Program-made: the position numbers and the translations under genes
Source of the DNA: Lumbricus rubellus
Taxonomy: Eukaryota; Annelida; Clitellata; Crassiclitellata; Lumbricidae
Direction of reading: 5' to 3'
Assembly: GCA_945859605.1 (NCBI GenBank)
Contig: OX243825.1
Location: 3,123,174 to 3,187,173, forward strand
Length of the DNA: 64,000 nucleotides
Notes under the pieces: generated by a model
Databases searched by the model: none
What the model saw: only the letters and a program-made list of their open reading frames with translations
What the model was told of the DNA's origin: nothing
In this document: positions 1 to 29,885 of the stretch, piece after piece
Layout: every line of letters begins with the position of its first letter
Position numbering within the stretch: the first letter of the stretch is position 1

Positions 1-1098
1 TTTCTTCATCGTCTTCTTCGTCTATAAGCTTGCATAAATATTATATTCATGACTTGTGCGTGTGCGTGCGTGCGTGTGCGTTTTCGTGTGTGTGCGTGCG
101 TGTGTTTGCTCGTGTGAGGATGTGTGAATGTGTGTGTTGTTTTTGTGTGGGTGGGTGGTTGGTTGAAGACCAGTAGGTCTATTCTGTATTATCGGATAGA
201 CTTGTGATTGAGTCATTCGATCAAAGTGCAGAAGGTGTACATGTAGATTATGGCAGAAACTGATGTTAAGCGCAGCTGGTAAAGATCACACGAATGATGA
301 TAATCAGTGAATTCCGCTAAGAATCCCATTATAATAAATATTAGGCTACATGATGTTTAGTATGCAGATCTTGAGATTCTGTCTCAACGCCACGCAGTAA
401 ATATTACGCTGAGGGAACAACAGCAGCTGCATGCTGCTGTTTGTTTGTTTAGTCACTGACGTTTGGTCAGAAATCATAATAAGAGTAATATTGTAATAAT
501 TTCTGCTCAATTGTTGCAAAATGACGTACCGCAGCATGATTACAATTCATACGAACGGATGATTACAAGTTATTACTGGAGTTGAAATCAACTGTCTGGC
601 AGCCGTGCAAGGCGTCATACCGTCCTACTAAGAGGTCATCTGCCGTTGACATAGTAATCTCTCATGGTTGGCGCAGATGAGATACAATTAAACGACTGGC
701 TGGTTATAGGATGCTTAGATGGTCAGCTTTCTGAATGGACTCTCGTCATTATCATCAGCACCATCGTCGTCGTTGTCATCATCATTGTCACCGACTCACC
801 GTCATTATCATCGTCTTCAAAACCACCACCACCAATACCAATACCACCATCAAATCACCGTCGTCGGCGTCGTCGTTCCTTTTCCTCTGCCTCCTCATGT
901 TCCTCCTCTCATTCATATTTATCTTCCTTCTCCTTCTCCTTTCCTTCCTCCTTCTCATCTCCTTCCTCATCCTCTTTCTTTTCTTCTTCCTCCTCTTTCA
1001 CACCCTCCTCCTCATCTTCCTGCTTCTCTTCCTCTTCCTCTTCTTCCCCCTCCTCCTTATAAACACGCGACGGAAGCAATCTGCAATAGGCCTACATC
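1..1098. other. Intergenic stretch with simple repeats, no gene seen
   Basis: Positions about 57-150 are a GT/GC-rich tract of GTGCGT-like units. Positions about 876-1060 are a nearly pure pyrimidine tract (TCC/TTC). The overlapping open frames of about 130-140 codons here have serine/proline/leucine-only composition and reflect low complexity, not a gene. The remaining sequence is unremarkable AT-rich DNA. Confidence 0.7.
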
Positions 1099-3236
1099 CA
1101 GTGGCGCACCTAGGGGGGTGCTGGGGGGTGCTTGAGCACCCCCCAGGGCTCAAAAGGTGACCCACGCAATTTTTCCAAATCCGATGAGTTTTTGTGGGTG
1201 AGGGTGGGGGGGGGGGGGTAGGGGATCTTTCGGCATTTCAGTCTTTCAGATTATCGGTACACAGTCAAGCAAGTTCCTTCAATTTTCTGTATTATAATCT
1301 TAGTCAAATTCGTGGTTCATAAAGCACTAGATTTCAGTGTTTAGCTGGTCTACCTGAGTTTGTTTTGGTCTCTAGAATTTGTCTAGTGATCAATTATAAG
1401 CATTAATAGCGATACGCCTGTGCCTTTACATCACAGTGTCTCACCAATTTATTGATAATATGTTACGACTTAATTGATAGCACCGTGTGTGCTATTTTAT
1501 TTGGGCCTATAGTTATTGTTTTCCTTCAAATATATAAAGTCAGCTATGTTTGATCTAGACATTTTCTGCGGCGAAAGCGTCCAGAAATGATTTTTCACCC
1601 AGAATATTTGACAAAATGATAGTAGTTTTTAGTTGCTGTTTATTAGATTGAATTACATAAACTGCCATATAATAGGCCTACCATGATCTTATTTCATACT
1701 AGGGTAACTAGGCCTATATTATAATGTGCACAACTTACTGTCATGGCGGATATTTAGGGCGATAGGGAAGAAGTAGCCTAAGACTAAGTAACCTGTGAGG
1801 CAACAGTCGCAACAGTCTGAACTTCTGAAGTTTTAAACCACCAAAGTTTGTGGTAAGGGGGCGGAGATACTTATATCCCCAATATGTCATAAATATTTCA
1901 TAAATATTATTATAAATTTCTGCAGTGTAATCCACTGTTTATCCATAATGAACAATTTTGTTACGACAACAAGCTAAAATGCTGTCATTACAGCATGTGT
2001 AAATAAAACTTCTTCTACGATGGAAGGGGCATTAATTGAAATCTTATAATTATAACGTCTCTGAGCACTAAAATCATGAGTTTGTTTGTAAAAATGACAG
2101 CTTTAAAAGTCACGGTGCACTGTGCATTGTGCAAATCACAAAATTTTAAGTAATTGCGAGGCAACGCTCTAAAATTTTAAAGTAGGCTAAATTTAAAATT
2201 TATAAAATCTATGACTATCAGCATTGAAAATGAGCAATTGTATTAAGATGACAGCTTAAAGGCCTACCATTAAAGTATGGAAATTAAAAAATTAAGCAAT
2301 GGAGAGTGGCATTGAAGTCTTACACCATGTATTTCAGCAATGATATGTTAAATTTCGTTAAAATGACGGCCTAAAATGATACTACTGCAGTGTGGAAATA
2401 AAAATTCTGTGCTGAGGAGGAAGCCCATCCCCCTACTCAAACCCCTTTCCCTGCTAGGCCTATGTTGAAATCTGAAATCACTCCTTTTTATCAGCACTGA
2501 ATTAATAGAGCTATTTTGCTAAGTTGACATCTTAAAATGGTAGCATAATAAACGTGGAAACTCAATTTTTTTAAAATATAATTGTGAGCATATTCGTTGA
2601 AGATTAAACCACTTCTATCAGCACTGAAAAATAGTATATATAGCAATTTTTGCTTTAGACGACAGCTTAAAATGCTGCCATTGCAGTGTGGAAATTAGAA
2701 ACTTTCTGATGTGAAGGGGCACATCACCTCCCAAAGCTACTGCCCTCTCAGCGCCACGTGCTGTGGAGATATTTCGTCGGATGCTCGATTTTCACTAGAA
2801 AAAAACCTCGATTCCCACAGAAGGGACTTGATAAAACACTGGTTATTGGGGAGGGGAGGCGGAGGGGCTAGAGTAAACACTTGTTATTAATTCCGCCAAG
2901 ACATTTGTCATATCTAAACAAATCGAAAAGGGCATTTTTGAAGTCCTAAACCGTGCTTTTCAGAAGTGTTCATGACTAGCTTGCCTATAGATAGGCCTAC
3001 AGCTGTCAAACAAGAGCCTGAAACGCGCTCTAGCTGATGTCAAAAGTTTTAAAAAATACGTTGGTTTCTGGGGCTGCGCCCCAGACCCCGCTGGGGGAAA
3101 GCTTACGACGCTCCCCAGGCCCCCTAGTCAGTATTGGCCTCGTAGGCCTACCCTCGGTACTCGCTGCTTTGCATCTTCGGCGTTTACAATAAAAATTCTG
3201 AGCACCCCCCAGGAAAATTTTCTGGTTGCGCCCCTG
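1099..3236. mobile_element. Non-autonomous hAT-like DNA transposon, 2.1 kb
   Basis: The left end reads CAGTGGCGCACC and the right end, on the other strand, CAGGGGCGCAACC. Both continue into a G-run and the word GGGGGGTGCT. The direct repeat CCTACATC (1091-1098 and 3237-3244) is a perfect 8-bp target duplication, as expected for hAT elements. No transposase frame is visible. The interior from about 1950 to 2720 carries roughly five or six diverged copies, about 150 bp apart, of a module containing GACAGCTTAAAATG and GTGTGGAAATT. The same module occurs in the opposite orientation in the element at 25004-26637. Confidence 0.8.
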
Positions 3237-3710
3237 CCTACATCTTAACTCTGCTGCTGGCTAGGCTATGACCTTCTAACCTCGAGTTGAAACTTGATTC
3301 CACCCGCCAACCCTTAGCACCCAGACTGTCAACGCACATACACGCACATAGGCTACACAGGCAGTAACTGATGATGAAATCACGCCATGTAGTCTGGTAC
3401 TCTGGTAGGCTACCAGCTTCCGTGGCATTCCATGTCAGTTATTATACACTACGGAAGGCCGGATGAAGATAGGATAATTATCACGCCACTGTATTTTGTT
3501 CCATATAATATAGGAAGACGTCTAGGTCAACTGGAAGCGGTTTTAACCGGCCTACGGAGCGCAACCACGTTTTGGAAATTGGGGGTTAAAAGTAGGCCTA
3601 GGTGGTAGTTGGGGATTATGACGGTGGGGGTTTAGAAGAAAAAGAAGTGCAGTTCCTTGAGGCGTGAGAATGAAGCGTGGTCGAGTACATTTTCTTTGTA
3701 CTCTCCCTGG
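3237..3710. other. Intergenic, nothing recognised
   Basis: Unique-looking sequence between two transposons. It contains the word TAGGCCTA more than once. I see no coding potential. Confidence 0.5.
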
Positions 3711-4089
3711 CAGTGTTTAATCTAGACGTCCCTGGGGGGAGGGGGAAGGGAAGTTCCTACATGAATGAATCTCCCCAGGAAAAATCGCGGTGTTGCAAAC
3801 ATGTAAATAGCCTACGTATATACCATTTCCCCTCAGGAAAAGTCAATGTACAACAATTCCCCTCCCACCTCAGAAAAACGACAGGCCCTGTGCTGCGCAC
3901 TTGCATACACGGATCGCGGTGGTAAAACTAGGATTTAAAAAGTCAGAAAATTTGGCCGATGAAGATGTCGTCGGTGGTTCAGCCGTCCGCCCAAAATGTC
4001 CGGCCAAAACGGACTTTTCTCGACCCCCCCCCCCAAACCCCCCCCCCCGAATTCCTTCCCCTCGTGCAGAGGGGCTAGATTAAACACTG
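3711..4089. mobile_element. Short TIR element with about 9-bp target duplication
   Basis: It begins CAGTGTTTAATCTAGACGTC and ends in the reverse complement of CAGTGTTTAATCTAG. Flanks are TCTCCCTGG (left) and TCTCCCTCG (right), a 9-bp duplication with one mismatch. The ends match those of the longer element at 25004-26637, including the run of Gs after the left terminus and of Cs in the interior. No coding sequence is present. Confidence 0.72.
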
Positions 4090-5147
4090 TCTCCCTCGCC
4101 GTCTTATCCTCCTAACGACAGTGCATGACCAGTGTACTCGTTATAGTTGAGTTGGCTATTAGTGTAGGTTGACACCAAAATCCCAGCGAAGCACCCCGCT
4201 CTGAAAAATATGACTTCACACAATAATTTGTTCAAATCCCTTAGTTTTCATTCGGGTATGAGGGCGTGGGCAGTGGCGGGGATTGAGCAATAATGACATT
4301 GACATGGATTAATAGTCATTAGAAATTTTCATAACCACCCAGCTTTCTGAGAGCTGGTTACCCCCCTGCCAAATCCTTTACAACCATCTTCACGTGGTAT
4401 TCCGGGGTTGCAAAGGGAAGTTCCCAGTTTATGTTTAGTTATCAGCTTTTGCAACACAGGCACTGTTCGCCAGTTAGTCGGCGAATCTTGGTCAGCATTA
4501 TGTTGGATGCAGCGGCAAAAATTGGAATTCCCGGCTTGGGTTTCCCACTATATGGCACTATAAATTAAGACGAAACTTAGCCGACTCTGAGCATCTTAGT
4601 AGACTTAGTCTGCCTTAGACTGGAGCCTCGCCCAACGAACAGGTTTATTAGCTGAATAGACTCTGTAGTCCAAAACGAAAGGAACCATTGTAGGCCTATA
4701 GGCTTCTGACGGCAGTATGTTGTACAAGGCTACGAGCCCAGCATTTGTGAACCTATTAAAAATCTAACGAATGAGATGCGTGCAAACTATTGATGCGTTT
4801 ATAGGCCATAGAAGAAAGTGAACCGTTTTACATTATAGGCCTGTACAGGTCGCGTCCAGAGGTGTACGAATAATATTATTACTCATCGAATCGTAAGCCT
4901 TAATTATAAACGAAAGCTGAATCGGTGGTATCAGGTGGACATGAATATTCCGATGTGGATTTAAAATTATAATCTGTTTACAGCTGGATGGTAGGTAGAT
5001 AGGCCTAGGTACAAAGTCCAAGCGCGTTGAGCATCTAAATTTAACAGAAAAACGCATACACGAACGACAGTAGCACACTGACGACCAAGCAGCACGGAGT
5101 TAGCTCATAGTGGGAAAAATCGTTGCCTGTAGCGAGACCAGCACGTT
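4090..5147. other. Upstream region of the Rab gene with SINE-like remnant
   Basis: Positions about 4087-4230 (CTCCCTCGCCGTCTTATC followed by GAGTTGGCTA) resemble pieces of the SINE at 56930-57140 and the fragment at 11985-12085. The rest is AT-rich with no open frame of interest. It should contain distal promoter sequence of the gene starting at 5442. Confidence 0.4.
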
Positions 5148-5155
5148 TATATAAG
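5148..5155 (+). promoter_or_regulatory. Candidate TATA box of the Rab gene
   Basis: TATATAAG lies 287 bp before the Rab start codon. Initiation about 25-30 bp downstream would give a 5' UTR of roughly 260 nt with no intron needed. This is inferred from position and motif only; TATA-like words are common in AT-rich DNA. Confidence 0.4.
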
Positions 5156-5441
5156 AGGTCTCTGGCAAGCCGCAACCGTCAAAGTTTATCTTGGCATGCG
5201 TGTGCGATAGTCCTTGAACTCAATGTTTATCGCAGGCGATAAAAACACGCAAAGGAATCTTCGATAGTATCGCAATATTGGATGACAAAAAATTATCGCC
5301 AAACATAATCGTTCGATTCTCTCGTAAATTGCGTTTAATTTAATTAAACTGAATTTGTAAGACATCAAATTTTGCGTTTTTAATTCTCCATCTTGTTTCT
5401 GAGGAGTATCGATCGAGTGCAAGAGACACTTCTACGTCATA

Positions 5442-22393
<16,952 letters not shown>

Positions 22394-23610
22394 TAATAGT
22401 CTTCAAAGAATTATCTTTTGTTGTCATGTTGTCATTCTGTTGTTTATGTTGTTGTTGTTTGTTGTCGTTGATGTTCAACATGAAGACAGCATTTTTATTG
22501 TGTTCAGTATTTTTTTAGCATTTGCTAGTAGTTTTGTTAGCATGTTTATTTGTATAATTATGTATATGTATTAATGTGTATGTGCATGTCAGTATATTCC
22601 TGCATGCATGCTTGTATGTATGACATGCATAATTATGTATTATGTACATATATATATATGCAAATATAAAAATTATGTATATATTTACATGTGTTTTGTG
22701 TATAATGTGCCTATTAGTCATGTTTAAGAGTGTATTCGACAGAGTATTTTTGATAGAAGGACTAAGACGTGATTTTGTGAAATTTTGGGGTTTGTCCCTC
22801 TTAACCCCGCTCTTGGCGCCGCCACAGGGTCGTATACATGTGTTTAATGTCCTCATCGTTTTTAAATGCTGCGATCTGCGTAGTTGCAGGTACTTGAGTT
22901 GGTGATATATGTAGAGAATGTACCCGATCTTCCTGTGATAGCATAGCAGCTGCTAAATTGGCAACAGCAGATCATTAGCTATTTTTCAGCAGTTGCATAG
23001 CTCTGAACTGCTATGCTATAGAGTGGTGAAAGCTATTACAGTTATCTTCAGCGTTCAAGGTTTAATATAGCCTTAGAAACCGTTCAAATCTCGTCTCATT
23101 TAAAGTGTTCATTTTATATTATAAACCGTTGACAGTATTCCGATCTGTTAAAAAAATGGTAGTAAGTTTTTCATCTGTTGAAAGGACTTTAAGATTGTAG
23201 GCGATTACAGAGTCAACTCTGAGGATTTAAGCAGATGCCCAATAGCAAGCCAAAGCACATAATCGTGCCCATAATAATTATAGTGTATGTATGTAAGTAT
23301 GTAGGCCTATATATATATGTACTTCCTTTGACTATGTGCCTTAGTAGGCCTATACGAATTTGTGTAGCCTACTTCGTTTGAATTTGTGCATTCAAAATGA
23401 CTGAACCAATGCTGCTGGATTATTTACAAGCAGTAATCTTTGACGAAGTGCTATCTACACGTATTATTGTACATCGTTTGATTTATTTATCAGTAATCAA
23501 TTCGAGATTCTGTACAGTACAGCTCTTGATTGAATGGACTGATTGTTTTGATTACAATCTAGGTCAGCGCGTTGAAGGGCTTTGATTTTTCGATAAATAG
23601 GCCTATTTGT
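22394..23610. other. Rab 3' UTR and downstream sequence
   Basis: AT-rich sequence after the Rab stop codon with TATG/GTAT repeats at about 22555-22690. No canonical AATAAA was noticed in the first few hundred bases, so the transcript end is undefined. Confidence 0.5.
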
Positions 23611-23780
23611 CATGGGCGGAGTTTGGTTTACGTTCTTGGGGGGGGGGGGGCTAACCCCGAATCTGGGCCTTGTTGGCAGGGCTAACCCCCAAAAGGATAC
23701 CATTTTCATAGTAAAAAAGTTGAATCCGGGTCTTCTTGGAGGGGCTTAGACCCCCTAGCCCCTGATAAACTCCGCCCATG
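23611..23780. mobile_element. hAT-type MITE, 170 bp
   Basis: The terminal inverted repeat begins CATGGGCGGAGTTT. The flanking direct repeat CTATTTGT (23603-23610 and 23781-23788) is a perfect 8-bp duplication. The interior is G/C-run rich with GCTAACCCC words. Its CATGGGCG end is shared with the MITE at 50881-51191. Confidence 0.85.
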
Positions 23781-24039
23781 CTATTTGTCCCTAGCTTGTT
23801 CCGAATGAACCCCCCTCCTAAACCTCTTCCAACTGATCCAATCCTGTCTGCCAATGCGTAAACAGTTTGATCGGATACAAATTGCTTGTTTTTATGTAGA
23901 AAGTGGAATTAACTTAACGAACGCCGCTATCGGTTTTGTTTATAAATTCTTATCGTTGGCCATCTGACATGAACGCCATGTTTAATAATAGGCTTAGCGT
24001 TTCCCGTGAAGCACAGTGTTGGCCTCTACTCAATTTCCG

Positions 24040-24265
24040 TGGGGCGCGGTGGTGTAGTGGTGGCGTTGTTGCCTTGGAGCCGGAAGGTTCAAGGTTCAAA
24101 TCCACCTAACTGCGTAAGGACCTTGTGCACGTCCTTCACGTACAATTGCTCAGCACTTCGGCGTGAAATTCCGATGCAGTGTCCGCTCTGCATCGGGAGC
24201 GCCTCTGAGCGGATAGAGCTTGAAGAGGCGCTATAACAAGCGCACATAAAAACAAACAAACAAAC
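24040..24265 (+). repeat. Family A tRNA-derived SINE, nearly complete
   Basis: The head GGGGCGCGGTGGTGTAGTGG carries an A-box-like word, followed by TTCAAGGTTCAAATCC as B box. The body is GACCTTGTGCACGTCCTTCA. The tail has the hairpin-forming AGCGCCTCTGAG / CTTGAAGAGGCGCT and a CAAA-rich end. The GGCGCTATA-type tail resembles the 3' ends of L2-clade LINEs. Confidence 0.88.
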
Positions 24266-24572
24266 CCTGGGTTAGTGTTTAGTGCCAGTCAGTGTCGTTA
24301 CTTTGTGATAGAAAGTACGGAGGAAGGGGTTACCAAATTTCGCACTATACCCCAAGCAATTGCACGGTACTCGATCTAATGATAACAATTAACCACGAAA
24401 ATCTATGACAATGATTAAAATACACAGAGAATAATTAAATAACGATTGTTTTCCCCGGATGGCTTCTAAGAGCCTAAGAGTTTTTTTTATCTACGGTGGC
24501 GAAAAAGGTATAACGATAATTATACTCACAATGATGATTATTATAACAATAGGCCTAGTGATGATAATTAAT

Positions 24573-24609
24573 ATGAGGACGACGACGACGACGACGATGA
24601 TGATGATGG

Positions 24610-24672
<63 letters not shown>

Positions 24673-24735
24673 CGACGACGATGATGATGATGACGACGAC
24701 GACAACCACGGCGATGATGGTAATGATAATGATTA
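24573..24735. repeat. GAT/GAC trinucleotide repeat
   Basis: Directly visible GATGATGAT run with GACGAC blocks at both ends. Confidence 0.95.
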
Positions 24736-25003
24736 GTTAGCACTCTCGGATTATTGCAGTACTAAGCTTAAAGATAATAATTATAAACAAAGTGAAACTC
24801 TGAAATTGACATTATTTTAGAAACCTCTAAGAAAAGCAGACATTTTACTAATTTTCCGCTTTGCATTTTTCAAACTCTTACCAACAAATTCAACTGCGAC
24901 CTTTGTGTTGAACCCCCTCTGCAAACCATCTGCATGTGCGTGCGTGCGTGCGTTTACGATACTATCATGGTAGGGTACTATGGTAGTATGGTGTCATGCC
25001 AGC

Positions 25004-26637
25004 CAGTGTTTAATCTAGTCCCCACCCGCTGGGGGGGGAATTCAGGTTTCTGGGGGGGGGAGACAATCGAGCGTCCGAAGGACGCTCGTGAGGCGCGTAG
25101 CGCCGAGACCCGCAGGGGAAGGGGTATGGGGAGGGGGATATGCCCCCTCCCCATCAGAAACTTTTTGAATTTCCACATTGCAATGGTAGCATTTTAAGGT
25201 ACCATCTTAGCAAAATACCTGTAATTTTTCAGAGCCCTATTAGAAACTTTTTGAATTTCCACATTGCAATGGTAGCATTTTAAGGCACCATCTTAACAAA
25301 ATACCTGTAATTTTTCAGAGCCCCATCAGAAACATTTTGAATTTCTACATTGCAATGGTAGCATTTTAAGGTACCATCTTAACAAAATACCTGTAATTTT
25401 TCAGAGCCCCATTAGAAACTTTTTGAATTTCCACATTGCAATGGTAGCATTTTAAGGTACCATCTTAACAAAATACCTGTACTTTTTCAGAGCCCCATCA
25501 GAAACTTTTTGAATTTCACATTGCAATGGCAGCATTTTAAGGTGTCATCTTAACAAACTGCCTGTACACTTTTCAGTGCTTATAAGAGTGGACTTCAATA
25601 AATATAAGCAACACTTAACAAATATTTTGGGGGTTATTTCCACACTGTAAAGGTAGGCCTCCTCTTTTAAGGTGCCATTTTAGCAAAATAACTCCATTAG
25701 ATTATTCAGTACTGATAAAAAGTGTTTTAGGATCTAATATAATAATATATATGATTATAATTACAATAAAAATATCTTTATGTATCAGTTCAGCAGCTCA
25801 GTTCTCCTGTTGCTGAGTTATTCTAATGAATAAATGCAGACATGAATATAATAGTAGCCTATATAAGCTGACTTTTCAGCACTATATCAGTTTAACCCTG
25901 TTTTCCAAGATGGTCCTGAAATGCTTACCAGGACATACTTTCTGAAATCATATTTAATGGTACACAAACCAACCAAGAACTAATAGACTACCGGTGTCAA
26001 ATTCAAAAAACCATGTGTAGTAATGATGTTTTTAGGTTTTACTATATTTGTGTTCAAATAATAGGACCAAACATTTTGAAATTTTAGGCCTAGAGTTTAA
26101 AATTTGAAGGATACCACTGGTGAGAAGCCATTCAGTTGTACAAAAGTAGTATTTGTACAAATATTAGCAGTAAGTTATTCTCATTTAGCAGGATTGTGTC
26201 ATATATTATAATAGTAAATAATAACACTATAACCATTGACCATATAGGCCTAATAATAAATAATATTACAGTATATTATAACATTTCACGTAATACAATG
26301 ATGTAAACAGCCACTAAAACTATAAGCATTTTGTCAAATTTTCTGGAGGGGATGTGATATCTGTTTTTAGTTGTGCAAAAATAGTGTTTAAACAAATATA
26401 TACAGTAAGTTATACTAATTGCAACATGATAGTATCATATATAATAATAGTAAATAATAAATAATAATCATATAATAGTAAATAACATCACGGTATATTA
26501 TAACACTTCATATAAAACATCGATGAAAATAGTAACTAAAAACCAATATCATTTTGTCAAATTTTTCTGGGGGGGGGGAAATGTCAATCCTGGGGGGGGA
26601 ACTTTCCCCCCCCCAGAGACGTCTAGATTAAACACTG
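25004..26637. mobile_element. 1.6-kb non-autonomous TIR element with perfect 9-bp TSD
   Basis: Ends are inverted copies of CAGTGTTTAATCTAG followed by long G runs. The flanks are the perfect 9-bp direct repeat CATGCCAGC (24995-25003 and 26638-26646). Nine-base duplications are typical of MULE (MuDR) elements and occur in Merlin elements. No transposase is visible, so the superfamily is an inference. The interior has five 86-bp tandem units (25150-25575), then AT-rich sequence. Confidence 0.85.
25150..25575. repeat. Five tandem 86-bp units inside the element
   Basis: Each unit contains GAATTTCCACATTGCAATGG, then TAGCATTTTAAGGTACCATC and a TTTTTCAGAGCCC junction. Starts fall near 25154, 25239, 25325, 25412 and 25497. 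The reverse complement matches the module in the element at 1099-3236. Confidence 0.9.
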
Positions 26638-26646
26638 CATGCCAGC

Positions 26647-26877
26647 CATTCCGCCCCACGTGTCTTCCACCATGCGGAGACTCTTGTATGGGTTGGCCAA
26701 CAGTAGGCCTACAGTAACTGTCTTCTTCGTATCATTCTCTCCGTATTCGCAAGGTGGCGCTCATCATATTTTCTTTGGCGTAATAGACGCGTATTCAACA
26801 CAATGTTTTCCTATTCAGTCATTCGGAGGGCTGTTACAGTAATCGATGGTCTACGAGGGTAGGCTATACGACGTAAT
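26647..26877. other. Short intergenic segment
   Basis: No recognised feature; includes one TAGGCCTA palindrome. Confidence 0.5.
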
Positions 26878-27165
26878 AATATTTCCTTTATTCAACAATC
26901 CAGTTGACAGACCGCAACCGGTTACAGTGTACAATTATGCAGTTTAAACAATTCACAAGAACGGAGATCACAGAATACACAAACTTTAACTATAGCCTAC
27001 GAACTGAGCAGACCGCCTACAATAGGCCTACATGGCGCTGCGACTAATGGCAGCCTACAGAGCTTATCCGCCCAACGGGGGGGGGGGGGGGGGGAGGGGG
27101 GGGCTCGAACTCGCTACCTTTCGCACTCTACGCCAGCGTGTTATCCATTACTCTACCAGGCCCTG
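26878..27165 (-). repeat. Family B tRNA-derived SINE with poly-G expansion
   Basis: On the minus strand: head GGCCTGGTAGAGTAATGG, then AACACGCTGGCG and a B-box-like GAGTTCGAGCC, then a C run (a G run on the plus strand, 27078-27110) and the shared body (CCGGTTACAG, TGGCGCTGCGACTAATGGCA). Similar to 15853-16092. Confidence 0.8.
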
Positions 27166-27289
27166 ACGTGTACTCACTTCATAATATTTGTGTTGACTGG
27201 TTATAGCAAACTTAGCAACTTAGCGTACGGGAAAATTACCAGCAGACAACAGGCCTATAGGTTACTGTAGCGAGTAGTCGCCTCTAGCC

Positions 27290-27463
27290 CAGTGCTTAGC
27301 CTAAAGTCTGGAAAAATAAGTGCCTGGACGCCCCTTACTTTTCCAAAAGAAGTGCCTGGACGCCACTTATCTTTCCAATCTGTGCTGGCCATTTTGGCCA
27401 ATAAGTGACAGGACGGTGTTCAGATTTTAAAATAAGTGCATGGACGCCACACTTAAAGCCCTG
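27290..27463. mobile_element. hAT-type MITE, 174 bp
   Basis: It starts CAGTGCTTAGCCTAAAGT and ends in the complement of CAGGGCTTTAAGTGTGGC. Flanks CTCTAGCC and CTCTAGTC are a near-perfect 8-bp duplication. A diverged relative lies in the opposite orientation at about 46584-46735. Confidence 0.72.
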
Positions 27464-29640
<2,177 letters not shown>

Positions 29641-29869
29641 CCAATCAGACGTCGCACTTGGCGCACGTGATCATTGCCGTGCGCATTGTACCGCAGGCCG
29701 AAAAACAACAACAACAGTTTATCGAAAGATTTCATAGAAATTTTCAGACTAAATGGCGACGTTTTAGCGTCTATTAATTCGTTCTTCGGCAGATCATGAC
29801 ATCGGTCTGATCTGCCCCGTCCAGATTGCAGAATTTAGCGGCGACGGATGCGATTTTAAGTAGTTAATC
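29641..29869 (+). promoter_or_regulatory. Atossa core promoter region and 5' UTR
   Basis: CCAATCAG at 29641, CACGTG at 29664 and a YY1-like AAATGGCGACG at about 29752 lie in a locally GC-richer segment. An in-frame TAG stands three codons before the ATG at 29870 and fixes the start. The initiation point is not visible; the segment between about 29700 and 29869 is presumed 5' UTR. Confidence 0.5.
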
Positions 29870-29885
29870 ATGAAGCCAGACGGGG
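29870..29885 (+). CDS. ATOSA: Atossa coding exon 1, 16 nt (MKPDG)
   Basis: ATG AAG CCA GAC GGG G is followed by a strong donor GTAAGTG. The single leftover base joins the two leading bases of the exon at 49296 in the correct phase. The spliced start MKPDGGADEK aligns with the vertebrate MKPD start, and an upstream in-frame TAG excludes a longer protein. Confidence 0.85.

Noticed and set aside
664..1160. Overlapping plus-strand frames of 130-141 codons
   Set aside because: Pyrimidine-rich low-complexity DNA open in all three frames.
23397..23585. 62-codon frame starting MTEPMLL
   Set aside because: No homology, no splice partners, and it lies between the two genes in AT-rich DNA.
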